Shown here: piece by piece, positions 11,820 through 22,012 of the stretch
Numbering within the stretch: the stretch's first letter is position 1
Layout of the letters: each line of letters begins with the position of its first letter
Source of the DNA: Marsupella aquatica
Lineage: Eukaryota; Marchantiophyta
Assembly (NCBI GenBank): GCA_973895155.1
Contig: OZ316892.1
Location: 7,812,001 to 7,876,000, forward strand
DNA: 64,000 nt
Direction of reading: 5' to 3'
Program-made: the position numbers and the translations under genes
Notes under the pieces: generated by a model
The model's database searches: none
The model's input: only the letters and a program-made list of their open reading frames with translations
Told to the model about the DNA's origin: nothing

Positions 11820-14340
11820 AACACCAGACTCTCACCCATCAATCCCAGACTCACACACGAATTCTGACCAGAAACAATTTCTTCATGAGTTCGTTTTCTA
11901 CTCCAAGTCTTCCACCTCTACAATCAGTGCTAAACCTCCCTTCGAAATTCAATCAGACACCGAGGGTGGAAGTCTTCGCCCGGCTGGAGAGCACGAACCC
12001 TTTCAACGGTACATTTGGGGACTCACGTTCGGAGGTATGACACGAAGTGTCGAAGAGCCCTGATGGGTTGTCTAGACAGTACGCTATGTCCTAACAAACG
12101 GTGTCCAAAAACCTCTGGAAAGAAGATCGCCTTTCCGTTATACTGCATCTCACTGTCAGAGCTAGATTGGCTTTCTGTTGAATTGCATGTCACTGTCAGC
12201 GCGAGTCAGGAAAAAGAATTCTTTCCAAAATTCTCTAGTAATCTGCCTCGTGTGTATCCATCTCCAATGTACGACAATTTGCCGGCGTGTAATATGAGTC
12301 TGGATGGTTTCGCATGACTTGCACGAACAGCTGGCTACCCACAATCAGGCTCCCAACGGGGCGATGAAGTCCTAGCGATTCTCTCCAATCGCAGAAATGA
12401 GATCAAGCCGCATCGAGAACAATTAGATAGCTAATTATACTTCCAAATTGGGCCTGGTTCGACGAGGCGACAGAACTCCCAAAGCCCCACAAAACGTCTT
12501 CATCGAGTTTCGCTTCATCTCTAATAATGGCTCAAAGAGCGACCTTCTACTAAAGAGGTAGAAATGATGACGAAGATCTTTTCTAGGGGTGAGGCTGGAA
12601 AAAACCAAGCGAACCCACGTCGAGGGAAAGTGGAAAACACCATTCTGGCGTTTTGCAACTGTAGCCGAGCACACTACAAAGAAATTTCTGCAGGCCCATT
12701 AGATGAAACGGTCGACCTCGTAGGTTGTTCTTCACGCACCCCGCCGGTTCTCATTTCCTTCCTTAGTTTATTAGTTCCCAAATTCCGGACAACGGTAATA
12801 CCAAAGAGGTTTCTTGACAATCCACGAAATTCAGATGAAGCACCCAAATCCACTTTCAGCGCCCTTTAAAAACGATATATCTGTAGATCTCCTTTTCCCG
12901 TAAGCTGTCACAAAGCCCCCTTCCGGAACTCGAAACAATAACTTACTTCAACCGTAAGACCACTAAAATGTAACTCACTCAGAAGATACTTCCTTCCAAG
13001 GGCTGCAGACAGCTGTAGATGGTCACAACGAAGTACCACTGAAAAAGGATTCCATAGATTGCACAAACAGACAGACAGACCGCCAAGAAAACTGAAGAAA
13101 GAAGGGCAAAACGACACTTGCTGGAAGTGAAATGATGCCCTACACTTGCATCTATCTCGACTGGCTAAGAAGAACTACAAGGGTTCGGTGGAGGCTTTCG
13201 CCCGGAGCTGAAGGGAAATTCGTTGTTACTGAATTGCATACTGGAGAAGTTGACAGGATATTGCGAAAAACACAGCCATAACAAGGCACACTCTAGAAAA
13301 CCAAATCCTCGGGCGATTTAGCATACTTACAGTTCAATCCACGGTTCGAAAGCGATGTTTTGACGACGTCCTAAGACGGGACTTCATACACGGTGCACAT
13401 TTATTTGATGGATCGATAGATCGACGCCGAAGCCAAGAGCTCGTCCAACAAGTTGTAGATTTATTGGAGAGCAACGCCGTGCTGATAGGTGAGAACTTGA
13501 AACGGCTCCTAATAAATTAGTGAAGCTCCAGCTTGTATGGAACACTCGAGCCCAAACCGTGGCACCCAGTTAAGAGCCAGCCTAGAAGCATGCCGGAACT
13601 AGCTGCGCTCGTTTCAACAAGCAAAGGCGAAAACAGGACGTCCGTGCAGGAGTTTCACCACTTGAGAGATGGTGAAGAAGAATCCGTCCAGCTCTGCTAC
13701 ACACACACCACCAACAAGCTAGCTCTCCTGCTCAAGAGAAACGAGCTCCTCTTTCGTAACTTAGCAAAACCTTAGCTGCCCAGCCAGCTAGCCAACGAAT
13801 CCAAAATGGAGAAGCATGAGATGAAGGAGAGGAAGGGAGTGGCCCACGACCGACTGCAGTGGCCGAGAACCTAAACCCGGCAAAAAATTCTCAACAACAG
13901 AGTCACACTTCTTACGGCACCATCGAATCAAATAAAATAGAGGTCCCAAAAGGGTATGCTCGATCCCTCTAAACTCGGCGGACTCACGATCTCCCAGAGG
14001 TTTACGTCGATGAGACAAGCGAAACGGAGGGAAGAGAGATCAGTCTTATTCGGATCAGGGTACCAATCTACACTACTTGGCGGAAACGGGCCGAACATGA
14101 AATATCTCACGAGAGATTCAGCGGGAATTCACAGCAGCAGTAGAAGCGAACAGGCACAGCAGGGAGGGCGCAAGCACGCGGTTTTGAAGCAGGAGCTGAG
14201 AGGTAAGAAGGAGTGCGGGAGAAGGAAGGAACATCGAAGACAGCGGCGAGAGGAAACATGAGTCTTTTGAAGTCGAGGCCGGATTTGAGGCCACCTTCAC
14301 GAGACCACCCCAGAAACTTAGAAGAAGAACTGCATCAAAA
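11820..14340. other. upstream region of the GINT1-like gene
   Basis: No separate gene is supported. The stretch probably contains the promoter and any 5'UTR exon of the minus-strand glycosyltransferase gene. It includes one copy of a roughly 200-bp repeat (about 12895-13115) shared with 25112-25275. Open frames are short, overlapping and without motifs. Confidence 0.5.
12895..13115. repeat. dispersed 200-bp repeat, copy 1
   Basis: It shares with 25112-25275, in the same orientation, the blocks GTAAGCTGTCACA, CTCAGAAGATACT, CCTTCCAAGGGCTGCAGACA, TGTAGATGGT and CAGACAGACCGCCAAGAAA. The copies differ by small indels and substitutions. Each lies upstream of a minus-strand gene. Identity is unknown; it could be a mobile-element fragment or a duplicated leader. 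Confidence 0.75.
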
Positions 14341-14344
14341 GAAA

Positions 14345-14640
14345 GGTAGAGAGAGACAGAGAGACAGAGAGCGAGAAGAGAAAGACCGGTCGCTCCTGAT
14401 GATGGGTATCAATGCGCTCGCCGCTTGCTGGCCGAAGGAGTACAGGAGGCCTACCAGAGCTCAACGTGCAGCAGTAGTAATTAGTAGACACCTCCAGGCT
14501 CCAGAGCACAACCAGGTGGTGGCTGCCCGATGATACTGATGATGATGACCAAGAAGGGGAAGAGAAAGTGAGGGCAGAATCAGAGTCAATACAGCAATTC
14601 TGAGAACGCTTCTGTGTCTCTCTCTCTCTCTCTGTGTGTC
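14345..14640. repeat. GA and CT microsatellites
   Basis: An AGAGAGACAGAGAGAC run near 14345-14375 and a (TC)n(TG)n run near 14613-14638 bracket low-complexity purine-rich DNA. The open frames over this stretch are compositional artefacts. Confidence 0.75.
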
Positions 14641-14756
14641 AAGAAGTGGTGGAAAAAAACTGTTGTGATTGTTGAGAGTGGGCTGGTTGGCAGCCAAAAA
14701 TGCTGGTCCCCCAACCTCCCACCTTATTTACTTCAGTTTCAACTCCCAGTGCTAAT

Positions 14757-15120
14757 GTAGGTGGGCGCATCTCCCTCCCCCTGGGTGACTTCCCCTCCAG
14801 AGTGTTTTTATCAGGGTTTTTCTTTTTGGTCAATGTAGTGCATCTCCCTCCCCTGACTGGCTTTCCTTCAGGGTTTTTTATAAGGTTTTTTCTTTTTGGC
14901 CAATGTAGTGCATCTCCCTCCCCTGGCTGGCTTCCCTCCAGGGTGTTTTTATAAGGTTTTTTTTTCTTTTGGGGGCCAATGGAGTGTATCTCCCTCCCAC
15001 TTCTTGCCCTTCCCTCCAGGGTGGGTTTTAGTTTTCTTCTTTTGGCCAACCTGGCTAATTTGGCGCATCTCCCTCACCCTTTCTGCCCTCCAGAGTACTT
15101 CTTAAGGTATTCCCTTTTTA
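14757..15120. repeat. minisatellite, about 75-bp unit, 5 copies
   Basis: Each unit contains GCATCTCCCTCCC, a CTGGCTTCCCTCCAGGGTG-type block, a T-rich run (TTTTTATAAGGTTTTTTC) and TTGGCCAA. About five diverged units lie head to tail. The same strand has long overlapping frames made purely by the repeat. Confidence 0.85.
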
Positions 15121-15136
15121 GCATAGATGGCTAATA

Positions 15137-15354
15137 GGGGAGTCTCAAAGCTGAGCTATAAGGGAATGGTCATAACTTTTTCACAAGGTTTTGTTTTTTC
15201 ATTAACCAGCCTCTATGGTGACTAATGGTAATGACATACTATCAATCCCTATGGCATGGTAATGACATACTACCAATCCTTATGGCAAAAAGTTATGGAC
15301 TATGTATTTTGTGGATAGTAACTTTTTGTGTCACTAACCCCTAACGAGGGAGTT
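15137..15354. repeat. dispersed repeat (GTCTCAAAGCT family), copy 1
   Basis: The segment from GTCTCAAAGCT through CTTTTTCACAAG, GACTAATGGT, CAATCCTTATGGCAAAAAG and TTATGGACTATG to GGGAGTT is homologous, in direct orientation, to about 17036-17260. It includes an internal duplication around GGTAATGACATACTA. There is no coding capacity. Confidence 0.8.
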
Positions 15355-15419
15355 CAGGTCCTCCCTCCTGATTAATTTTCAGGTTTTCTCTTTGTCACCA
15401 AGATGGCTTATGTATGTGG

Positions 15420-15520
15420 CCAGGTGTGAAACTGGCCAATCCAAGACAAAAATACTTTTTAATGAGATGGAATTTGGTGGATTGTTGCCACTAGAGAAAC
15501 GGCTCCTTCTCTCCAAAGCT
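15420..15520. repeat. fragment of dispersed repeat (GAGGTGGAATTTGG family)
   Basis: It carries GATGGAATTTGGTGGATTGT and TGGCCAATCC, matching the 3' part of the longer copies at 19195-19415 and 30430-30700. It is taken as a short member of the same family. Confidence 0.55.
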
Positions 15521-15865
15521 TCCGTGACTCTCGCTCACCTCAACCGGGTGGGAGCCTCAAAGTCTTCCGCCCTCCCCCAACAGTGTCCAGGTACAACCAA
15601 CCCACCACTTACTTTTAAAAATCCTTATTATAAGGGAAAACCTCCCCCATGCCGTCCCTCCTGATCAGGGTCCATTTGCTCCCCTTTTCTATTGTCTCCC
15701 TGTCAGGGTCCATTTGCTCCTTTCATTGTACTTTGTTTTCCCCTGAATTAAGATTTTTGCTGGAAGATTCCTTTTCTACTGTCGCTCTGAGACAAGGATT
15801 AACTCAGGGATTCCCCATTGACATATTCTCGCTTGTTTGCATTCATGCGCCAGGGGAGTAAATTG

Positions 15866-16380
15866 GAAATAAAGATACCCACAAAATGAGCAAGAGAGCA
15901 AAGGTGCAAAAATAGGGACACAAAGACAAGGCGAACGAGGAGAAAGGGAGAAGAAGTGAGAAGAAGAGATCGGAAATAAAGACACCACCCAGAAAAGGAG
16001 CAAAAGGACACAAGACCAAATATAGGGACAGGCTGATGAGGCGGAGGAAGGAGGCGAAAAGGAGCAAGAGGACACAACACAAGACCATGAATAGGGACAG
16101 GATGACAAAGCGGAGGGAGGAGGAGAGAGGAGAAGAAGTGACAAGAGTAGATCGGAAAGAAGACACAAAACACCAAGAAAAAAGAAGCAAAAGAGCCAAA
16201 GGTCCAAAGGGCAAAACTAGGGACAGGCTGACAAGGCGGAGGAGGAGGAGGGAGGACAAGTGACAAGAAGAGATCAAGACACCCAGAAAAGGACCGAAAA
16301 GGCAAAAGGGCAAAAGACCAGAAATAGGGACAGGCAGGCAAGGCGGAGGAGGAGAAGAGAGAGGAAGTGACAAGAAGGGC
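15866..16380. repeat. purine-rich minisatellite
   Basis: Units of roughly 70-125 bp each contain AAATAGGGACAGGCTGACAA, GGCGGAGGAGG, GTGACAAGAAGAGATCGGAA and CACCCAGAAAAGGAGCAAAA in varying order. About five cores are visible (near 15911, 16017, 16089, 16214 and 16321). The reverse strand is open for up to 279 codons, but only because the repeat is strongly purine/pyrimidine biased; I do not call a gene. Confidence 0.85.
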
Positions 16381-16692
16381 AGTCTGCGTGCTGGAAAAGG
16401 AGTCATGCGGTCGAACCCCACTAATGCACTACTTGCCAACCTAACCTCTTCGGATTGTAGTAATTGCCAAGTCAGATACACACCAAAAACCCTCCAATGG
16501 GGCCAAAACAAAACCCCCTCACGTCCAGCTGACAATCCTGATAACGGGACCTCGTTCTGCCATCTCACAGGCCTCCCCATCTTTCCAGCTGCTCCTGTTG
16601 ATGTCTTGATGAGCATGTTGACTCGCGATGCATGCGCCTTGCTCCTAACGTTTAAATGTTCAAACCTCCCCCCCCCCCCCAAAGCTTCGGGA

Positions 16693-17087
16693 GTCTTCTG
16701 CCCTTCCTCAGCTGCGGCATCTCTGGAAATTGCCTGGACGAGATCTCACCATTTCTTCGAAGGTGACCATGGTTTTGAATCACGCTCCGATTCTCTTATC
16801 CTACCCAAACTAGTCCAATAATAGGACGTCTCAAACCTCGGGGTCTCAAAGCTTGGAAATTACCTAGATGACAATTGGTCATGAAGAATGTCGTCTTGTG
16901 CCCTTCCTCAGCTGGAGCCTCTCTGGAAATTGCCTGGACGAGATCTCACCATTTCTTCGAAGGTGACCATGGTTGAATCATGCTCCCATTTTCCTATCCT
17001 ACCCAAACTAGTCCAATAATAGTGCCCCTCAAACCCCGGGGTCTCAAAGCTTGGAAATTACCTAGATGGATATTTGGTCATAAAGAG
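16693..17087. repeat. 200-bp tandem duplication
   Basis: 16693-16892 and 16893-17087 are direct copies with a period of 200 bp. They share CTGGAAATTGCCTGGACGAG, ATCTCACCATTTCTTCGAAG, CCTACCCAAACTAGTCCAAT and GTCTCAAAGCTTGGAAATTA. The right copy runs into the GTCTCAAAGCT dispersed repeat. Confidence 0.9.
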
Positions 17088-17260
17088 CTTTTTCACAAGT
17101 TTTCTGAAAAAGTGCTTGTGAAAAAGTGTTTTTTTTCTCTCAACAGCCTTCATGACTAATGGTTATGTCATAAGACCAATCCTTGTGGCAAAAAGTTATG
17201 GACTATGAATTATGTAGTCCACAACTTCATTTTGTGTTCATAACCTATAACTAGGGAGTT
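17036..17260. repeat. dispersed repeat (GTCTCAAAGCT family), copy 2
   Basis: Partner of 15137-15354. It shares GCTTTTTCACAAG, GACTAATGGT, CCAATCCTTGTGGCAAAAAG, TTATGGACTATG and CTAGGGAGTT. It has an extra hairpin-forming TTTTTCACAAG / CTTGTGAAAAA pair. Confidence 0.8.
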
Positions 17261-19020
17261 AAGGTATATCAAATTGTCAGCTTTGAAACACACTAATGTA
17301 CCATCCCCAAACTAGTCCAGATTACCAACCACCCCAAAAAATAAATCTTTCAAACTTCTTGGGTTTATCTTTGTGTTCTTCTCTTTATTGGGTCTACTAT
17401 CTTTGGGATCTTGTCTCCTTGCTTGGCACCTTTAAAATTTTGGCAGTGTGATAAACTAATTTAATTATCATGTTGCCTTGAGGACTGTATAGTGGGTTGA
17501 CTTTATTTCACCATCCTTACTCAAGATGACATGCCATAGGTTGGCAGACACATGGAGGCTTGTGATTTGTCTGCCACAACCCCCTCCAACCATACAAAGA
17601 CCAGGTTCCTCTATCCAACACTCAGATCCACTACTGTATATAAGCAAGATCTTTAGCATGAAAAATGATCACAGGATGAAATAATTTGTCTCCCTAAAAA
17701 GAGCAATTTAACCAAATTGCTTAGGTTACTTGGCTAGGGGATGAATCTGGAAATGAAAGGTCCCAGGTTCATCCACCCTCCACACATATGGGTGTGGGGA
17801 ATATATATATGTGTGTGGGTGGGATGTGTTTTGTGGGTAGTGGATGAGAGTTATGATTATCTACTCGGCCCCTGGTTGTCCACTTTGTGGCCCTGTTTTA
17901 ATTCTTTCTCCTTCCTGATGCGGGTCCATGTTGGATCCATGGGGGCTCACCGTGAAATGGGTTCCCAAAAATGAATGTATGTTATTGGGGTGGGGAGAGT
18001 CTACTAAGTGCTCTTCCTCATTTCTGTTAATGACAAAAAAATAAAAAGAACAATTTCCAAAGTAGACGAGTTACCAGCTTCAAACTTGGGCAGAAATTTT
18101 CTTTGTTATACGAAGAAATTGTAAATATAGAGAGGAGTATGCATGGGGAATGCACTAAACAACCTACAAGTGGCATTCTTTGTTTGACTTTGGCATCCTC
18201 TGTTTGACTCGACACTAAAGGTAGAAACTCTTAGTCATCACTCAAAAGCAAACAAAAGTCCACACTTCTCAAGAAGTGTCATAGTGCTGGCTTACTTTAC
18301 ACGTCATCAATCTGCCACATTTGCCCTGATTCCCTCTCACTAGGTTATTTTAAACCGCTGCTAGCCATATAAAAGGGGGAAGTGTCCAAGACTTCTCTCT
18401 TTGTCACTTTCGTCTCATTGTTCTCCTCTCCCATTGCATATTGTTCCACAAATTCAGGAAAAGATACTGGTTTTTGTCATGACTAGTGGTGGTTTAACAA
18501 GTTGCTGTATGTGGATAGCCCCTAGTACTTTTCTACACATTTTCAGGAATTCGTTAGAATAGGTCTCATGTCCTTATCTCACCTACTGGGGCGAGCTATT
18601 GCTCAAAACAGAGCTCTTGCTGGTTCCACAAAAACGGCATCTAAAACTACATTTTTTGGCATAGCACTAATTAGGGTGAACAGTGTAGTACATTTTCTTT
18701 AAGAAATCAACCAGTGGGAGAGCACTGCAGGGTTCATCTTTAGCAGAAGGGCCCTTTGATAGTGGAAGAAGTGGTTTAAGGAGGTCATGTGCATTATTTT
18801 GTCAGAACTATAACAGTCTGTTGACTATTCTGGGAACAAAAGCCATCCATCAACTATACTCCGTGTGTTTTTGCCAGAGTGGTAGCTTAAGTGAGTACAA
18901 TCATAACTAAGGCTCAGGCTTTTATGTCATTTAAGAGAGGGAGTGCTTTACAGGGTGCATTGTACTCTACCTTCGTGCCAAACTGGGTTGACAGTTGATA
19001 GTATTTTAGTTACCTAACAA
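17261..19020. other. gene-free stretch
   Basis: I see no gene. An ATATATATATGTGTGTG microsatellite lies near 17800, and a tRNA-like GGTTCATCC box B motif near 17760 hints at a decayed SINE. The rest shows no structure I can name. Confidence 0.5.
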
Positions 19021-19022
19021 CT

Positions 19023-19142
19023 ATGGCAGGGAGCCCTTTTCTTGATAAGTCATATTGTATCATTGGCAGGGAGCCTTCGTCTTCATAAGTCATACAGATT
19101 GTAACCATTTGGCAGGGAGCCCTCGTCTTGATAAGTCATTAT
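19023..19142. repeat. 45-bp tandem repeat, 3 copies
   Basis: GGCAGGGAGCCCTCGTCTTG followed by ATAAGTCAT occurs three times with spacers of 15-20 bp. The copies are nearly identical apart from the spacer. Confidence 0.85.
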
Positions 19143-19194
19143 AGGTTACCCTCTCAGCAACCGTTCCCCAACATCTCAGTCCTAGAGTAAGTTT

Positions 19195-19415
19195 GAAGGT
19201 TTTTCTTTTTGGCGGGAGTCACCTTGAGTGAAAGAGAATATATGAAGAAATTTCCCCACCTAATTGTCTTAGATTAATTTATGTCCATTAGGATCTCACT
19301 AGATTTCAGGATAACCTTCAAATTCTGGCTAACGGGCTCTTAGCTAGGTGAAAAGTGGCAAAGACTATTCAGTAAGGTGGAATTTGGCAAATTGGCAAAT
19401 TTTTGCTACTAGTAA
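19195..19415. repeat. dispersed repeat (GAGGTGGAATTTGG family), copy A
   Basis: It is homologous in direct orientation to 30430-30700 through AGATTAAT, CCATTAGG, TCTCACTAGATT, AGGATAACC, TAGCTAGGTG, AGTGGCAAAGAC and GGTGGAATTTGGCA. It is a non-coding dispersed element of unknown class. Confidence 0.7.
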
Positions 19416-20867
19416 GAACGCTGCACAGTCCCACTCCAAGAATTGCGCATTTACACTACTCAATAGTGACAATGATTGTGATTGTTTACGCTCCTTCCTA
19501 AGTTGAGCAGCACTCACAGCATCTTGGCCTGGAACATGGGGAGCCGACTCCACATTGGTCCCACTAGTAGGGTAAGCAACAGCCACGTCCCCAGGGGCAC
19601 AAACTCCAGCTCAAGAGAAGTTCAGATCAACACGGCGTCTGTCAAGAACCCCATCTTGGGGTGGTAACACAACTCATTGCTCCATTATGTCTTGGGCAAT
19701 GGTAGCCACCATGCCCCGTATGTCATCGTGTGTGTCGTTGTTATCTCACTACCATGACCACACCTGAGGACCCTAATGTCCTCCTTGTCCACAGACACAT
19801 GTGGGTTGGCCCAGGAGGCACAGGTGTGGAAGACCAAGCTGGAGGCAAGTGGACATGGTGAAGATGAAAGAACTTGTATAGTGGGATAGCAGATTGCCAA
19901 GCGCTCGAACCAGCTAAAAGACGTGCCCAAACCAATTCCGAATGTGCCTCAAAAAGCATACTAGAAAGGGCATGTCTGGATCAGAAATCACCCAATTGAA
20001 CTGGATCTGGACTATCCTAAACAACCCCCTTCAAAAGCAAGGACTCCCGCTCTCTGCACCTTCCAGCAAAACGGACCGGGTTTAGGGGAAAAGAGAAAGG
20101 GTGTGGTTAATTGACCTAATAAAAAATTGAGGTGCCAGGAAGGAAAGGGAGGTTGGAGGGAGGGGAATAAAAGGATCTAAATCACGAAAATCAAAGAAAT
20201 TGGGAAATGCAAGTCAGAAAAGAAAAAATTGGGGAAAAGAAGAGAAAGGGGTGCTTTGACCTAATGAAACAAATGGCATGCTACAATGTAGTGACTTTTT
20301 GGGCCCTAAAAGAATTATGACAATTTGATGGAATCCAACTTTTTTCAAACAGTTAGATCCACCCAAAACTATGTTAACCCCCTCGTCCCCGCCCTATACA
20401 TTCTGGCTCACCATCTATGCCTCCACTCTCCCTAACGCACTCTTCATGCCAAAGCCCCCATCATGCGCCTTGTGAGCTGGAGACGAGGGTGGTCACAGCA
20501 AAGGGTGGGGGCAAGGCAGCAAGAGGGTGCGCGGGGCCGCCGGGGGCAGGGGGGGAGGGTTTGGAGAGAACTAAAGATAAAAGGAGAGGGGAAAAAAGAA
20601 TAAAGGTTATCGTCCATGTAGCACTGCACTGCAAAACCAGGCATGATTGATCTTGGACTCTTTGATGCCACACCGCTTGCACTCCTCTCCCCATCCCATG
20701 CGCTCACCATCCCCAACATAATGTTTGTAGAATATCCCAACTAATATGGGGTAGAAAAATTTTAGAAATCTTACATTTTAATTAGGGATCTGAGGCCTCA
20801 AAATATCGCAAGTGATGGGGAGGCCTCCATATAGTGACACCCCAATGGTATCGTTTCCTCATCCAGG
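19416..20867. other. gene-free stretch
   Basis: No gene is recognisable. Two similar purine-rich blocks (around 20090-20130 and 20225-20265, both with GAAAAGAGAAAGGG-type sequence followed by GACCTAAT) and a G-rich tract near 20535-20560 are the only visible structure. Confidence 0.5.
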
Positions 20868-21035
20868 CATCTTTTTTTTGCCTCGACATATTTTTCTCTC
20901 CTCAACATTTTTTCTTTACCTTGATATCTTTTTCTCTCCTCAATATCTTTTCCTCGTCTTCACATCTTTTTTTCACTGTCACATCTTTTCTCTCCTTGAC
21001 ATCTTTTCTTGCAACACATGGACATGGGGGCTAGT
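20868..21035. repeat. CATCTTTTCTCTCC minisatellite, short copy
   Basis: Degenerate 18-19-bp units (TTGACATCTTTTCTCTCC type) repeat about eight times and end in GCAACACATGGACATGGGGG followed by CTAGT. The same unit and the same end motif occur on the opposite strand at 31571-32390, so this is a short inverted member of that family. Confidence 0.8.
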
Positions 21036-21273
21036 GATCAGTATATATACACATATTACTAAACCATTAACAATGGTTGTGGCAAAGGTTTGTTACAACA
21101 TATTCATTAAAATGTAACAGTACACATAGATCATTATATACACTCAAAAACAGTATTTCCTATTGCATTATTGGGTCCAGTGTGTTGAGCATTTGATGAT
21201 TTGACGAGTGTGTTAGAGTATTTGGGGATTCCACACAAAGTCAAATTTGCTGTTGGGCTTTTGAGAAATTCAT

Positions 21274-21585
21274 TCAGTAGAAGTGTACCTGTCTCCTAGC
21301 TCCAGGCTGGGATTCTTTCATAGAGATTTGAATGTATCCTACATCGACAGTACATCGGTGTGTCTCGTTGTCAACCAGCACAATTGCAAGCTCGAAAGAC
21401 AGTTCGTGACAATCGTCAATTTTCCTCAAAAAGGCTGACAGAGATTGTGGGAATTCAAGAATTACTGGCTTCGGCTTTGTTCTTCGATCTATGAATGTAA
21501 CTTCTTTCCGAGGATGAGGTTCATTGACTAGTGTCTTTTCTTCGAAGAGACAGGCTGATTCTGTAGTGTATGTGATGAGGATCAT
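21274..21585 (-). CDS. hypothetical ORF or exon, 103 codons
   Basis: This ATG-initiated minus-strand frame has ordinary mixed composition, unlike the repeat frames around it, and no family I recognise. It ends four codons past a possible splice donor (CAG followed by GTACAC at about 21291), so it may be an exon rather than a whole gene. It lies about 0.4 kb beyond the 3' end of the membrane-protein gene on the same strand. It could also be chance; no homology was tested. Confidence 0.25.
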   Translation of the reverse strand: MILITYTTESACLFEEKTLVNEPHPRKEVTFIDRRTKPKPVILEFPQSLSAFLRKIDDCHELSFELAIVLVDNETHRCTVDVGYIQISMKESQPGARRQVHFY

Positions 21586-22012
21586 CTTGGGACCGTTTGC
21601 ACGGGCTTACGAACCCTCATTTGCAGAAAAAATCAGGTGCATTTGACTTAGGTCAGACAATTGATCACAGAATGCTTTTATCGAAGTGAGGACTCTGGCT
21701 GGTGTTCCCTGAGTTTCGCTTTTACGGGTTTTGAGTACAATAACTGAATGACATTGTAGAAGGGATTAGATACAGTTGCTGCTATGCGGGATTAAAAAAG
21801 GAACTGTCACGGAATGGCACCGAAGGAGGATCTGTGAGAAATCGGATCTGAGAGAAATCCTCCTTAACTATATCTTTGAAATGCTCTCCATCACCATTAC
21901 AACTCTGATTTTACAAATGTGAGATATGTCCAACACACCCTGTTCACGGAGGGCACAGTACCAGATAATTTTGTACGATTGAGTTTGCAACTATTCAGTA
22001 CAAATCGTTTGA

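Noticed and set aside
15799-16682. Long minus-strand frames (up to 279 codons) over 15.8-16.7 kb
   Set aside because: They arise from a purine/pyrimidine-biased minisatellite; the predicted peptides are low-complexity and change wholly between overlapping frames.
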